Shown one piece after another: positions 25,430 through 33,434 of a DNA stretch of 64,000 bases. A model generated the notes under the pieces. It made no database searches, was not told where the DNA came from, and worked only from the letters and a program-made list of their open reading frames with translations. Made by a program: the position numbers and the translations under genes. The DNA is from Rhodocyclales bacterium (GTDB taxonomy: Bacteria; Pseudomonadota; Gammaproteobacteria; Burkholderiales; Rhodocyclaceae): assembly GCA_026399475.1 (NCBI GenBank), contig JAPLQY010000032.1, positions 62,001-126,000 on the forward strand, read 5' to 3'. Each line of letters opens with the position of its first letter. Position 1 is the first letter of the stretch.

Positions 25430-26458
25430 CTAGGCGAGTTTCTTCAGCAGCTCCGCCTTCTTCGCGTCGAACTCCGCCTGCGACAGCATGCCCTTGCCCA
25501 CCAGTCCATGCAGCTTTTCTATGGTGGCGACGATCTCGTCGGCCGAGACTGGAACTGCGGCTGCAGGAGCCGGTGCTGGTGCAGCGGTCGCCGGGTTCAA
25601 TGCTCCCGCCATCGCTCCGGCGATCTGCTGGCCCATGCCGAAGCCGACGCCGACGCCGGCGCCCAGTCCGGCCAGGCCGCCTTCGTTCTGCGCCGCCAGC
25701 GGAATCGCCTCGGCGGTCTGGAACTGCGTGTAGGCCTGCATGCCGCCCATCATGTTGACGCCGATGCGCTTGTCGAGCATGGCCTGAAGTTCTTCCGGCA
25801 GCGAGATGTTCTGCACGTTGAGGCTGTCCAGGCTGAGGCCGTATTGCTGGAACATCGGGTCGAGCTTGGCCTTCAGCGCCTTGCCGAATTCTTCCTGGTT
25901 GCCCGCCATGTCGATGAAAGGCACGCCCGATTCACCGAAGATGTCCGAGATGTGGCCGACAATGGTGTTGCGCAACTGTCCTTCGAGCTGCTCCGAGGTA
26001 TAGCGTTCCAGCGTGCCGGAAACCGTGGTGTGGAAAGCCTTGGGATCGGTCAGGTGAAAGGCGTAGATGCCGAAGGCGCGCAGCCGCACCATGCCGAAAT
26101 CCTTGTCGCGGATGGTGACGGGATTCGGCGTGCCCCACTTGCGGTCGAGCTTCTGGCGCGTGCTGAAGAAATACACGTCGGACTTGAACGGCGACTCGAA
26201 CAGCTTGTCCCAGTTCTTCAGGTAGGTCAGCACCGGCAGCGTCTGGGTGGTGAGCTTGTACGTGCCGGGGCCGAATACGTCGGCCACCACGCCTTCGTTG
26301 ATGAACACCGCCATCTGCGATTCACGCACCGTCAGGCTGCCGCCATTCTGGATCTCCATGTCTGCCATGGGGAAGCGCCAGGCCATCGTATCGGTGTCGT
26401 CCTCGGTCCACTGGATGATGTCGATGAACTGTTTCTTGATGAAATCCATGAGTGCCAT
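25430..26458 (-). CDS. SPFH/Band-7 protein with C-terminal SHOCT domain
   Basis: The 342-residue protein has an SPFH core (about residues 30-235; GSLTVRESQMAVFINEGVVAD onward), of the group often annotated as virion-core-like YdjI proteins. A glycine/alanine-rich linker follows, and the end is a SHOCT helix pair (MLSQAEFDAKKAELLKKLA), a module thought to drive oligomerisation. There is no N-terminal signal. Such proteins may scaffold membrane patches under stress. It starts 16 bp before the DUF4178 gene on the same strand. Confidence 0.87.
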   Translation of the reverse strand: MALMDFIKKQFIDIIQWTEDDTDTMAWRFPMADMEIQNGGSLTVRESQMAVFINEGVVADVFGPGTYKLTTQTLPVLTYLKNWDKLFESPFKSDVYFFSTRQKLDRKWGTPNPVTIRDKDFGMVRLRAFGIYAFHLTDPKAFHTTVSGTLERYTSEQLEGQLRNTIVGHISDIFGESGVPFIDMAGNQEEFGKALKAKLDPMFQQYGLSLDSLNVQNISLPEELQAMLDKRIGVNMMGGMQAYTQFQTAEAIPLAAQNEGGLAGLGAGVGVGFGMGQQIAGAMAGALNPATAAPAPAPAAAVPVSADEIVATIEKLHGLVGKGMLSQAEFDAKKAELLKKLA

Positions 26459-26477
26459 GTGCGTCTCCTTGTTTAGT

Positions 26478-26605
26478 GTGAAATAACTCGTTCGGAGTGA
26501 CTGGTGATAGTCGAGCGAAGCGAGCCAAGCAGTAGCCCCCCGCGAGGGGGGACGGGGGGGCGGGTCTTCAATTCGTCTTTCGCGTGTTTCATCATCGGTG
26601 CGTGG
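26478..26605. repeat. Intergenic repeat element, copy 1
   Basis: This stretch shares most of its sequence with 29129-29260: it opens with GTGAAATAACTCGTTCGGAG, continues with GTCGAGCGAAGCGA, and holds the later blocks CAATTCG and CTTTCGCGTG in the same order. At 26536-26551 it has the hairpin CCCCCC-GCGA-GGGGGG. It lies between the DUF350 stop and the SPFH start, both on the minus strand. No coding sequence is visible. Confidence 0.8.
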
Positions 26606-26623
26606 AGCTTGCTGTGATGAGCG

Positions 26624-27028
26624 TCAGTAAGTCATGCAGGCGGCGTTGATCAGGCCGACCGTGATCGAAAGTGCCGCGACAAAGATGGCGGGCGCCACGC
26701 GTCCGGCAGAAATGTTTTCCTGAAGTTGCGGCAGCGCCACCCGCGCGATGCCCCAGGCCAGCAGTTGCACCACGCCGGCAACGATGCCCCATACCGCGAG
26801 ATCGAGCAGGGTGTCGCTGTGGGCGATGACGTTGGCAATCGGCATGGCGAAGCCGAGCAATGCGCCCGAAAGCGAAATCGCGGCGGCGGTGTTGTTGCTG
26901 CGGATCAGGGCGATCTCGTCGTAGGGTGTGACGTAGAGGTAGATCGTCACGAATGCGACCAGCAACACGATGGCGGTGGCCAGATAGGCCAGGAAGTTCG
27001 GCAGCGTGGCGAGAAAGTGGGCGGGCAT
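26624..27028 (-). CDS. DUF350-family membrane protein
   Basis: The 134-residue protein has four hydrophobic segments (LAYLATAIVLLVAFVTIYLYV, SLSGALLGFAMPIANVIAH, LAVWGIVAGVVQLLAWGI, IFVAALSITVGLINAACM), the layout of DUF350 (YjfL-like) inner-membrane proteins. The ATG at 27028 is preceded by GGAGG at 9 nt, which is better than the ATG at 27052 in the same frame. It is the first gene of the minus-strand polyamine-linked series; function is unknown, but the family regularly accompanies DUF4178, SPFH and aminopropyltransferase genes. Confidence 0.87.
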   Translation of the reverse strand: MPAHFLATLPNFLAYLATAIVLLVAFVTIYLYVTPYDEIALIRSNNTAAAISLSGALLGFAMPIANVIAHSDTLLDLAVWGIVAGVVQLLAWGIARVALPQLQENISAGRVAPAIFVAALSITVGLINAACMTY

Positions 27029-27124
27029 GGAACGTTTCCTCCGGACGATCATGCATTGTCGGCCATGCGTGCCGTACGATCAAGTGGCGCGCCAACCCGA
27101 ACATTTTTACAACGTCGTGCTTCT

Positions 27125-27198
27125 GTAGGAGCGAGCTTCCTCGCGAAAAGTCTTGGCCCCCTATCGACCGGTCGATTCGCGAGCAAGCTCGCTCCTGC
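27125..27198. repeat. REPIN-like inverted pair of REP sequences
   Basis: GTAGGAGCGAGCTTCCTCGC at 27125 and the inverse of GCAGGAGCGAGCTTGCTCGC at 27198 form 23-bp arms with 21 matches. Between them is the perfect palindrome TCGACCGGTCGA (27163-27174). The arm sequence is that of the well-known GTAGGAGCGAGC REP family. It sits between the divergent DUF350 and acyl-CoA dehydrogenase genes. Confidence 0.85.
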
Positions 27199-27260
27199 GG
27201 GCCCGGCCCAAATTGGTAAAGCATCCGGGCTAGACTGCCGCTTCGGCAAAGGAAACGCTC

Positions 27261-28424
27261 ATGATCGATCTGCGCAACTACGGATTCACCGAACAGCACC
27301 AGCACATCTACGACATGGCCTGGCGCTATGCCCGCGAGCGGCATCACCCGTTGCTGCGGCGCATGGATGACGAGGACTGGTTTCCCGAGGACGAATATCG
27401 AAAGATGGGCGAAGTCGGTCTGCTCGGCACCACGGTGCCCGAGTCGCTGGGCGGACCCGGCCTCGATCTGGTCTCGCAGTATTTCATCGGCGAGGCGCTG
27501 TCCTACTGGAACAACATGCTCGCGGCAAGCTGGGGCGCCAGCGAGAATCTGTGCGTGAACAACCTGGTCAGGAATGCCAGCGCCAAACAGCAGGCGCGCT
27601 TCCTGCCGCGCATGCTCTCAGGCATCGGTGCCCTGGGCCTGACCGAGCCCGGCGCTGGTTCCGACGCGCTGGGCTCGATGAAAACCACGGCGCGCCGCGA
27701 TGGTGACCACTACCTCCTCAATGGCCGCAAGATGTTCATCACGAATGGCCCGGTGGCCGACCTGCTGCTGATCTACGCCAAGACCAGCCCCGAACGGGGC
27801 CAGCACGGCATCTCGGCCTTCGTCGTGGAAAAGGGCACACCGGGTTTTTCGGTGGCGCAGAGCCTGAAGAAGATGGGCTGGCGCGGCAGCCCGACCGGCG
27901 AACTGCTGTTCGACGACTGCCGCGTGCCGGCAGAAAATATGATCGGCGACGCAGACAAGGGCGTCAAGGTGGTGATGAGCGGGCTCGACATCGAGCGCGT
28001 GTTCTTCAGCGGCCATGTCATCGCGCTGGCCCAGCGCGCCCTTGACCTTTCGCTCGATTACGCCAGGACGCGCGTGCAGTTCGGGCAGCCGATCGCCGGT
28101 TTCCAGCTGGTGCAGGGCATGCTGGCCGACATGTATGCGGCGCTGGAATCGGTGCGTGCATTCTCCTACCAGTTGCTCAAGGAAATTGCCGGGGCAGGCG
28201 AGGCCGGCCGTGGCGAGATCCACAAGCGTTCGGCGGCTTGCGTGCTCCACGCAGGCTACATGTTGAAGACCGTGCTCGACCATGCCGTGCAGATCCACGG
28301 CGGCAATGGCTTCATGTGGGAAACCGAAGTGAACTGCCTCTACCGCGCCGGCAAGCTGATCGAGATCGGAGCCGGCACCACGCAGGTGCGGCAGCTGATC
28401 ATTGCGCAGGAGTTGCTTAAATAG
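27261..28424 (+). CDS. Acyl-CoA dehydrogenase
   Basis: The 387-residue flavoenzyme has the acyl-CoA dehydrogenase signatures: LTEPGAGSDALGSMKTTA (FAD and substrate loop), the KKMGWRGSPTGELLFDDCRVP strand, RVQFGQPIAGFQ, and QIHGGNGFMWETEVNCLYR near the C-terminus. It oxidises an acyl-CoA to the 2-enoyl-CoA and hands electrons to ETF. The final segment is of the type seen in medium/short- or branched-chain enzymes, and chain length cannot be set. The 3' end overlaps coaX on the other strand by 8 bp. Confidence 0.92.
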   Translation: MIDLRNYGFTEQHQHIYDMAWRYARERHHPLLRRMDDEDWFPEDEYRKMGEVGLLGTTVPESLGGPGLDLVSQYFIGEALSYWNNMLAASWGASENLCVNNLVRNASAKQQARFLPRMLSGIGALGLTEPGAGSDALGSMKTTARRDGDHYLLNGRKMFITNGPVADLLLIYAKTSPERGQHGISAFVVEKGTPGFSVAQSLKKMGWRGSPTGELLFDDCRVPAENMIGDADKGVKVVMSGLDIERVFFSGHVIALAQRALDLSLDYARTRVQFGQPIAGFQLVQGMLADMYAALESVRAFSYQLLKEIAGAGEAGRGEIHKRSAACVLHAGYMLKTVLDHAVQIHGGNGFMWETEVNCLYRAGKLIEIGAGTTQVRQLIIAQELLK

Positions 28425-29124
28425 CCTTGCTGTAAACCGCCAGGCCCTCCAGCACCAGGTCGTCTATCAGGCGGTGGCGCAGGTCAAGATGCGGCGCCAG
28501 TTCCGCCGCCGCGCCGCCCGAGAGCATATACAGCGCATCCTTGCCCAGCGTGGAATGCATGCGTTCGATGGCGCCCAGCGTGGCGTGGATCGCGCCGCTG
28601 ACGATGGCGTCATCGGTATTGGTGGGCAGTGACTGGTAGTGCCCGGCCGCGTGCGGCAGGCCGGCGGTGTTGCGTGCCAGCGCGCTGCGCATCAGGGCCA
28701 GCCCGGGCAGGATCAGGCCGCCGCGAAACACGCCCTTGTCATCGAGCGCATCGACGGTCGTGGCGGTGCCGGCCATCACCACCACGCAGGACCCGGCGTG
28801 CAGCGATCGTGCAGCGATCAGTGCCGCCCAGCGATCGGCGCCGAGTTGCCGCGGGCTGTCGTAGCCGTTGCTGACGCCGCAGGCAGCGGCGGTGCTGGTC
28901 AGCCAGGTCAGCGGAAGCTCGAGCCCGGCGGCCATGGCCTCGATGCGCTGTCGTATCGCTTCGCCGGCCACATTGCAGGCCAGGATGCGGCTGGGCGGCG
29001 CAGGCAGTTCTGCAAGCAAAACGTCCAGTTCCTGATAGTTCAGCACGCCCTGCCGGCGCCAGCCGTCAGCCTCCAGCAAACCCCATTTCAGGCGCGTGTT
29101 ACCGGCGTCGAGGCAGAGGATCAT
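28417..29124 (-). CDS. coaX: Type III pantothenate kinase
   Basis: The 235-residue enzyme phosphorylates pantothenate, the first step of CoA synthesis. Motifs: LDAGNTRLKWG at the N-terminus (phosphate loop), GADRWAALIAAR, and GTATTVDAL, all of the ASKHA-fold CoaX class. It follows birA on the minus strand, a common pairing, with a repeat element between them. Together with coaE at 16.4 kb the window holds both the first and last kinases of the CoA pathway. Confidence 0.95.
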   Translation of the reverse strand: MILCLDAGNTRLKWGLLEADGWRRQGVLNYQELDVLLAELPAPPSRILACNVAGEAIRQRIEAMAAGLELPLTWLTSTAAACGVSNGYDSPRQLGADRWAALIAARSLHAGSCVVVMAGTATTVDALDDKGVFRGGLILPGLALMRSALARNTAGLPHAAGHYQSLPTNTDDAIVSGAIHATLGAIERMHSTLGKDALYMLSGGAAAELAPHLDLRHRLIDDLVLEGLAVYSKAI

Positions 29125-29128
29125 TAAC

Positions 29129-29260
29129 GTGAAATAACTCGTTCGGAGCGACTGGTGGTAGTCGAGCGAAGCGATCTGGTCAATAGCCTCCCCGTGAGGG
29201 GAGGAGGGGAGGGGCGGGCCATCAATTCGCCTTTCGCGTGCTTCGACATCGGCGGGTGAC
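29129..29260. repeat. Intergenic repeat element, copy 2
   Basis: Second copy of the element at 26478-26605, with the same opening block and the same order of conserved blocks. Its hairpin at 29187-29204 is CCTCCCC-GTGA-GGGGAGG; against copy 1 a C-G pair has become T-A, so both sides changed together, and the loop stays GNGA. It lies between birA and coaX, again between two minus-strand genes. Confidence 0.8.
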
Positions 29261-29283
29261 TCTAGCTGTCATGAAAGTTAGGC

Positions 29284-30060
29284 TCAGGTTGGCCGCAGCG
29301 AGACTTCGCCGGACAGGATGCGTTCGACGCGACCATCGACTTCGAGCAGCAGCGCGCCGTCGCTGTTGACGCCACGGCAGAGGCCTTCGCGCGGCGGTCC
29401 GAAATCGCTCGAGAGGTTGACGCGCGCATCCTGGTAGGCGTGGCGCGCGATCCACTCGGGGCGAATCGCAGCAAACCCTCCCACGGCGAAGCTTTCGAGC
29501 GTCGCCAGCAGTTCACCCAGCAATGCAGCGTACAAGTCGTTCACGTCCGGCGCGGTTCCCGATTCTGCAATCGCGGTCGACGCGGCACGCACGTCTTCGG
29601 GCATGCCGGCGGGCATGCGCAGGTTGATGCCGATGCCGATTACCGCGGCATGCGGCGCTCCGGGAACCAGTTCAACCAGTATGCCGCCGAGCTTGCGACC
29701 ATTCTGCAGGATGTCGTTGGGCCACTTCAGTGCCGGTGCTCCGTCGCCCGCCTGTTGCAGGGCGCGGGCGACGGCGACGCCGATGGCGAGCGACAACCCG
29801 GCCGGTGCGGTGCCCGGCGCAAAGCGCCAGAGCAGCGAGAAAGTCAGGCTGTCGCCGGGGCTGGCGAACCAGGTACGGCCACGCCGGCCGCGGCCGGCCG
29901 TTTGCTCTTCGGTGATGACCACCGTGCCGGACGGTGCCCCGGACTCGGCGCGGCTCAGCAATACGGCGTTGGTCGAATCGCAGCGCGGCAGAACATCGAT
30001 ATCGAAGCGGCGGGCGGCAAGCCCAAGCTTGGCGACAATGGCGGCGATCGTGGCAGGCAT
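29284..30060 (-). CDS. birA: Biotin--[acetyl-CoA-carboxylase] ligase, catalytic domain only
   Basis: The 258-residue enzyme attaches biotin to the acetyl-CoA carboxylase carrier protein. The biotinyl-AMP loop GRGRRGRTWFASPG is near residue 72, and KWPNDIL and GIGINLRMP follow. The protein starts directly with the ligase domain; the N-terminal helix-turn-helix repressor domain of E. coli BirA is absent, so it should not regulate the biotin operon. It is upstream of coaX. Confidence 0.93.
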   Translation of the reverse strand: MPATIAAIVAKLGLAARRFDIDVLPRCDSTNAVLLSRAESGAPSGTVVITEEQTAGRGRRGRTWFASPGDSLTFSLLWRFAPGTAPAGLSLAIGVAVARALQQAGDGAPALKWPNDILQNGRKLGGILVELVPGAPHAAVIGIGINLRMPAGMPEDVRAASTAIAESGTAPDVNDLYAALLGELLATLESFAVGGFAAIRPEWIARHAYQDARVNLSSDFGPPREGLCRGVNSDGALLLEVDGRVERILSGEVSLRPT

Positions 30061-30200
30061 GAAAGTGTCCGATATGACAACGAGCCCCTGGCGGCACTCG
30101 GGAAATGGTCGGCCTGACTATACTTGAAGCGGGACTTTAGTTGCGGCCGCTACGCTTAACGTCGACGAAGCCGGCGTTAGCCTTCACTGAAACTTCGTTT

Positions 30201-31625
30201 TCAGGTCGCCTCCGAATCTCCCTTGATGTCATCCAGGCCGAGCTCCTGGATCTTGCGCGTGATGGTGTTGCGGCCGATGCCGAGCAAATGGGCGGCATCG
30301 ATGCGGCGCCCCCCCGTGGCATTCAGGGCGCGACGGATCAGCGTGGCTTCGAACTGGCGCGTGAGCTGGTCAAAAACCTGGCCCGGCGCGGCGGCAAGCA
30401 GTCGGTCGGCTTCGCTCGCCAGCGCGGCGCTCCAGTTGGTGGGCATATCGCGGCGGGCTGAGTTGTCCAGGCCGTCGCGCAGTTCGGCGGGCAGGTCGGC
30501 GATGTCCACGCTTTGTCCCGGCGCCATGACGGTCAACCAGTGACAGAGGTTTTCCAGTTGGCGCACGTTGCCGGGGAACTCGAGTCCCTGCAGGTATTTG
30601 AGCGCCGCGTCGGTGAGGCGCTTGGGCTCGCCACCGAGTTCCTGCGCGCTTTTCTGCAGGAAGTGCTTCGCCAGCAGCGGGATGTCATCGCGTCGCTCGC
30701 GCAGGGGCGGCAGGCGCAAGCGGATGACGTTGAGGCGGTGGAACAGGTCTTCGCGGAACAGGCCTTCCTTGACCCGGTCCTCAAGGTTCTGATGGGTTGC
30801 AGCGATCACGCGTACGTTCGCTTTCACCGGCTGGTGGCCGCCTACGCGGTAGAAATTGCCTTCCGACAGCACACGCAGCAGCCGTGTCTGCAACTCGGCT
30901 GGCATGTCGCCGATTTCGTCGAGGAACAAGGTGCCATTGTCGGCCTGTTCGAAGCGTCCGCGGCGCAGCGCGCCGGCGCCTGTGAAGGCCCCCTTTTCGT
31001 GGCCGAACAGTTCGGACTCGAGCAGATCGCGTGGAATCGCCGCGGTGTTGATGGCGATGAAGGGCGCGTCCCGGCGCGGGCTGTGACGATGCAGGGCGCG
31101 TGCAACGAGCTCCTTGCCGGTACCGGATTCGCCATTGATCAGAACGGTGGCGTGCGACTGCGACAGACGGCCAATGGCACGAAAGACCTCCTGCAGCGCT
31201 GCGCCCTGCCCAAGAATTTCAGGCACGGAGCTGGTTTCTTCAGGCGCACCATTATGGTGCGATGCCTGGGTGATCGCCCGGCGTACCAGATCCACGGCCT
31301 GATCCACATCGAAAGGCTTGGGCAGGTATTCGAAAGCCCCTCCCTGGAATGAGGCAACGGCGGAATCGAGATCCGAGTAGGCGGTCATGATGATGACCGG
31401 CAGATCGGGATAGTGCTCCTTGACATGACGCAAGAGGTCGAGTCCGCTGCTGCCCGGCATGCGAATGTCGGAAACCAGTACCTGCGGTAGCTGGCCGTTG
31501 CCCAGTGCCGCCAGTGCTTCGTCGGCAGAACTGAAGCATTTGGCCGGAATGCTCTCCCGACCAAGGGCCTTTTCGAGCACCCAGCGAATGGAGCGGTCGT
31601 CGTCGATGATCCAGACGGGGTTCAT
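30201..31625 (-). CDS. glnG: Nitrogen regulation response regulator NtrC
   Basis: The 474-residue activator has a receiver domain with Asp53 ([10 protein letters not shown]), an AAA+ sigma-54 interaction domain with Walker A GESGTGKE and the GAFTGA loop, and a C-terminal Fis-type helix-turn-helix ([20 protein letters not shown]). When phosphorylated by NtrB it opens sigma-54 promoters under nitrogen limitation. Candidate targets in this window are glnA and amtB. It follows ntrB with a 106-bp gap that holds hairpins. Confidence 0.96.
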   Translation of the reverse strand: MNPVWIIDDDRSIRWVLEKALGRESIPAKCFSSADEALAALGNGQLPQVLVSDIRMPGSSGLDLLRHVKEHYPDLPVIIMTAYSDLDSAVASFQGGAFEYLPKPFDVDQAVDLVRRAITQASHHNGAPEETSSVPEILGQGAALQEVFRAIGRLSQSHATVLINGESGTGKELVARALHRHSPRRDAPFIAINTAAIPRDLLESELFGHEKGAFTGAGALRRGRFEQADNGTLFLDEIGDMPAELQTRLLRVLSEGNFYRVGGHQPVKANVRVIAATHQNLEDRVKEGLFREDLFHRLNVIRLRLPPLRERRDDIPLLAKHFLQKSAQELGGEPKRLTDAALKYLQGLEFPGNVRQLENLCHWLTVMAPGQSVDIADLPAELRDGLDNSARRDMPTNWSAALASEADRLLAAAPGQVFDQLTRQFEATLIRRALNATGGRRIDAAHLLGIGRNTITRKIQELGLDDIKGDSEAT

Positions 31626-31712
31626 GGTCTGCCGCCGGGCCGCCCCAAGGCAGACCCTCGTTTTGCCTGCGAGCGCAGCGAGCCGTGGTCACCCCTTCTC
31701 CTGGAGAAGGGG
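31626..31712. repeat. Hairpins between ntrB and ntrC
   Basis: GGTCTGCC (31626-31633) pairs with GGCAGACC (31649-31656), and CCCCTTCTCC-T-GGAGAAGGGG (31692-31712) is a perfect 10-bp palindromic arm pair. Between them GCGAGCGCAGCGAGCC resembles the TCGAGCGAAGCGAGCC block of the intergenic element at 26478. This may be a degenerate relative, and it could tune ntrC against ntrB. Confidence 0.5.
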
Positions 31713-31731
31713 CTGGGGGAAAAGTCGTTCA

Positions 31732-32802
31732 TCATTCTTCCTTTTTCTTTCTGGCCAGCGGCAGCATCAGCGAAAAGCAGGTGCGGCCGGGGCGCGAAGT
31801 GACTTCAATGGTTCCACCATGTTGCTGGACAAAGCTCTGGGCGATCGTGAGGCCCAGGCCGCTGCCATTTTCACGGCCCGATACCAGCGGATAGAAGATC
31901 TTGTCGCAGATGTTTGCGGGTATGCCCGGGCCGTTGTCGATTACTTGCAATTCGAGTGCCAGCTGGTGGTGCTTCTTGGCCAGCGTGACCTGTCGTGCCG
32001 CCCGGGTGCGGAAAACGATTTCTCCATTACCCTGCATTGCCTGTGCGGCGTTGCGCGAAATATTGAGAATTGCCTGAATCAATTGCTCGCGGTCGCCGGT
32101 AATGTCCGGCAGCGAGGTGTCGTAGTCACGCTTGACGTTGACATCGTGATATTCGGCGTGGATCAGGCGCCGCACGCGCTCGAGAATCTCGTGAATGTTC
32201 ACCAGCGCCGGCTGCATCACGCGATGTGAAGAAAGCAGGCGTTGCATCAGAGCCTGCAGGCGATCGGCTTCCTCGATGATGACCTGGGTATATTCCTTGA
32301 GCGGTTCGCTGGCCAGTTCGCGCTCCAGCAACTGCGCGGAGCCGCGAATGCCGCCCAGCGGGTTCTTGATCTCGTGTGCCAGGTTGCGCACCAGTTCGCG
32401 GTTGGCTTGCTGCTGTTGGGCGAGTTGTTCCTCCCGCGTCGCCTTCAACTGCTGGTCGATCGGGCGTACTTCCAGCAACAGGCGCGCACTGCCGGTTTCC
32501 ACCGGCGTTACCGTGCAATCGACATGCAACTGCATGTTTTGCGCGAGCTTGAACAGGATGTTGTGGCCGGTATAGCTCCACTTGTTTTTCAGTGCGTTTT
32601 CGAGGGCGGAGGAGAGTTCGGGCGGGTTGCCAACCAGTCGTTGCAGGGGATGGCCGAGCAGTTGTCGCGAGCTGACGGCGAACAGGTTCTCCGCTGCCGG
32701 ATTTATGTGGCGGATGATCAGTTTGGCGTCAACCAGCACGACCGCGGAGGAAAGCAGATCCAGTCCGCTGAATGCATGGAAAGTCTCGGTCGGGTTCATC
32801 AT
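31732..32802 (-). CDS. glnL: Nitrogen regulation sensor kinase NtrB
   Basis: The 356-residue cytosolic kinase has an N-terminal PAS domain (residues about 10-115), the phospho-acceptor His143 in NLAHEIKNPLGGIRG, and a C-terminal ATPase domain with the N box (NISRNAAQAM) and G boxes (DNGPGIP, GSGLGLTIAQSFV). It phosphorylates or, with PII, dephosphorylates NtrC. It sits between the DUF4124 gene and ntrC, the usual glnA-ntrB-ntrC order. Confidence 0.96.
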   Translation of the reverse strand: MMNPTETFHAFSGLDLLSSAVVLVDAKLIIRHINPAAENLFAVSSRQLLGHPLQRLVGNPPELSSALENALKNKWSYTGHNILFKLAQNMQLHVDCTVTPVETGSARLLLEVRPIDQQLKATREEQLAQQQQANRELVRNLAHEIKNPLGGIRGSAQLLERELASEPLKEYTQVIIEEADRLQALMQRLLSSHRVMQPALVNIHEILERVRRLIHAEYHDVNVKRDYDTSLPDITGDREQLIQAILNISRNAAQAMQGNGEIVFRTRAARQVTLAKKHHQLALELQVIDNGPGIPANICDKIFYPLVSGRENGSGLGLTIAQSFVQQHGGTIEVTSRPGRTCFSLMLPLARKKKEE

Positions 32803-32855
32803 CCGTGTCAGTGCAAGAAGCGCACCATCCGCTGGCCCTCAAATTGAATGCCGGA

Positions 32856-33296
32856 TCAGCGCAGGTTGCCGAGTTCCTTCTTCAGCGACTCGACGTTCCG
32901 CTCGTGCAGCGCTGCGGTATCGCGCAGGGGCTGGAGTTTTTCCGGGGGCTGGCTGCCGGCATCGAACAGGGCCTTCCTGGCCTTCTCCGCGCTTTGCAAC
33001 TCGTTGGCGAGTTCCTTGTCGAGAATTGCGCGGCGGTCGCTGTCACGGGCCTTCTGTTCATTACCCGAAACCCGAGGGAAATCACCTGGCGTTGGCGCCG
33101 CTGCCGGGCGTTGTTTGGTCCCGTTGCTGCTGGGCGGGGGCGGTGGCAACTGTTGCGAGAGAATCGTACAGCTCTTCTTGCTGGTTTTCTGGTTGGTATA
33201 GAGCACCGCGCCGGAATCGTCCGTGCACTTGTAGAGCGTACTGGCGACCGCGGTTAGCGGCAGCAGGAGCGGGATGGCGAGGAGGACTTTGTTCAT
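32856..33296 (-). CDS. DUF4124-domain periplasmic protein
   Basis: The 146-residue protein has a signal peptide (MNKVLLAIPLLLPLTAVAS) and a short DUF4124 domain (TLYKCTDDSGAVLYTN ... KKSC) with a likely disulphide. A proline-rich linker and a helical, charged tail follow. Genes of this family sit between glnA and ntrB in many betaproteobacteria, but no link to nitrogen control is known to me. Confidence 0.85.
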   Translation of the reverse strand: MNKVLLAIPLLLPLTAVASTLYKCTDDSGAVLYTNQKTSKKSCTILSQQLPPPPPSSNGTKQRPAAAPTPGDFPRVSGNEQKARDSDRRAILDKELANELQSAEKARKALFDAGSQPPEKLQPLRDTAALHERNVESLKKELGNLR

Positions 33297-33318
33297 GCCG
33301 TCGAGTGTATGTCAATTG

Positions 33319-33358
33319 CAGAAAAAAATGGACGGGCTTGCCCGTCCATTTTTTTCTG
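33319..33358. terminator. Terminator after glnA (perfect 18-bp stem)
   Basis: CAGAAAAAAATGGACGGG and its exact complement flank a 4-nt loop, so the stem ends in an A-run on one side and a T-run on the other. It can work in either direction; with glnA ending 77 bp away on the minus strand, it most likely ends the glnA transcript before the DUF4124-ntrBC genes. Confidence 0.88.
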
Positions 33359-33434
33359 CGCTTCGCGCTCCGAATCATTCGCAGCGGCGAGGTCAGCGCT
33401 TTTTGCTGGCCCGCCAGCTACGCAGGGGGCTTCA

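Noticed and set aside
26536..26551. The C6/G6 hairpin of the intergenic element as an intrinsic terminator
   Set aside because: No T-run follows on either strand, and the same fold in a shared 130-bp element at 29129 explains it better as part of a repeat.
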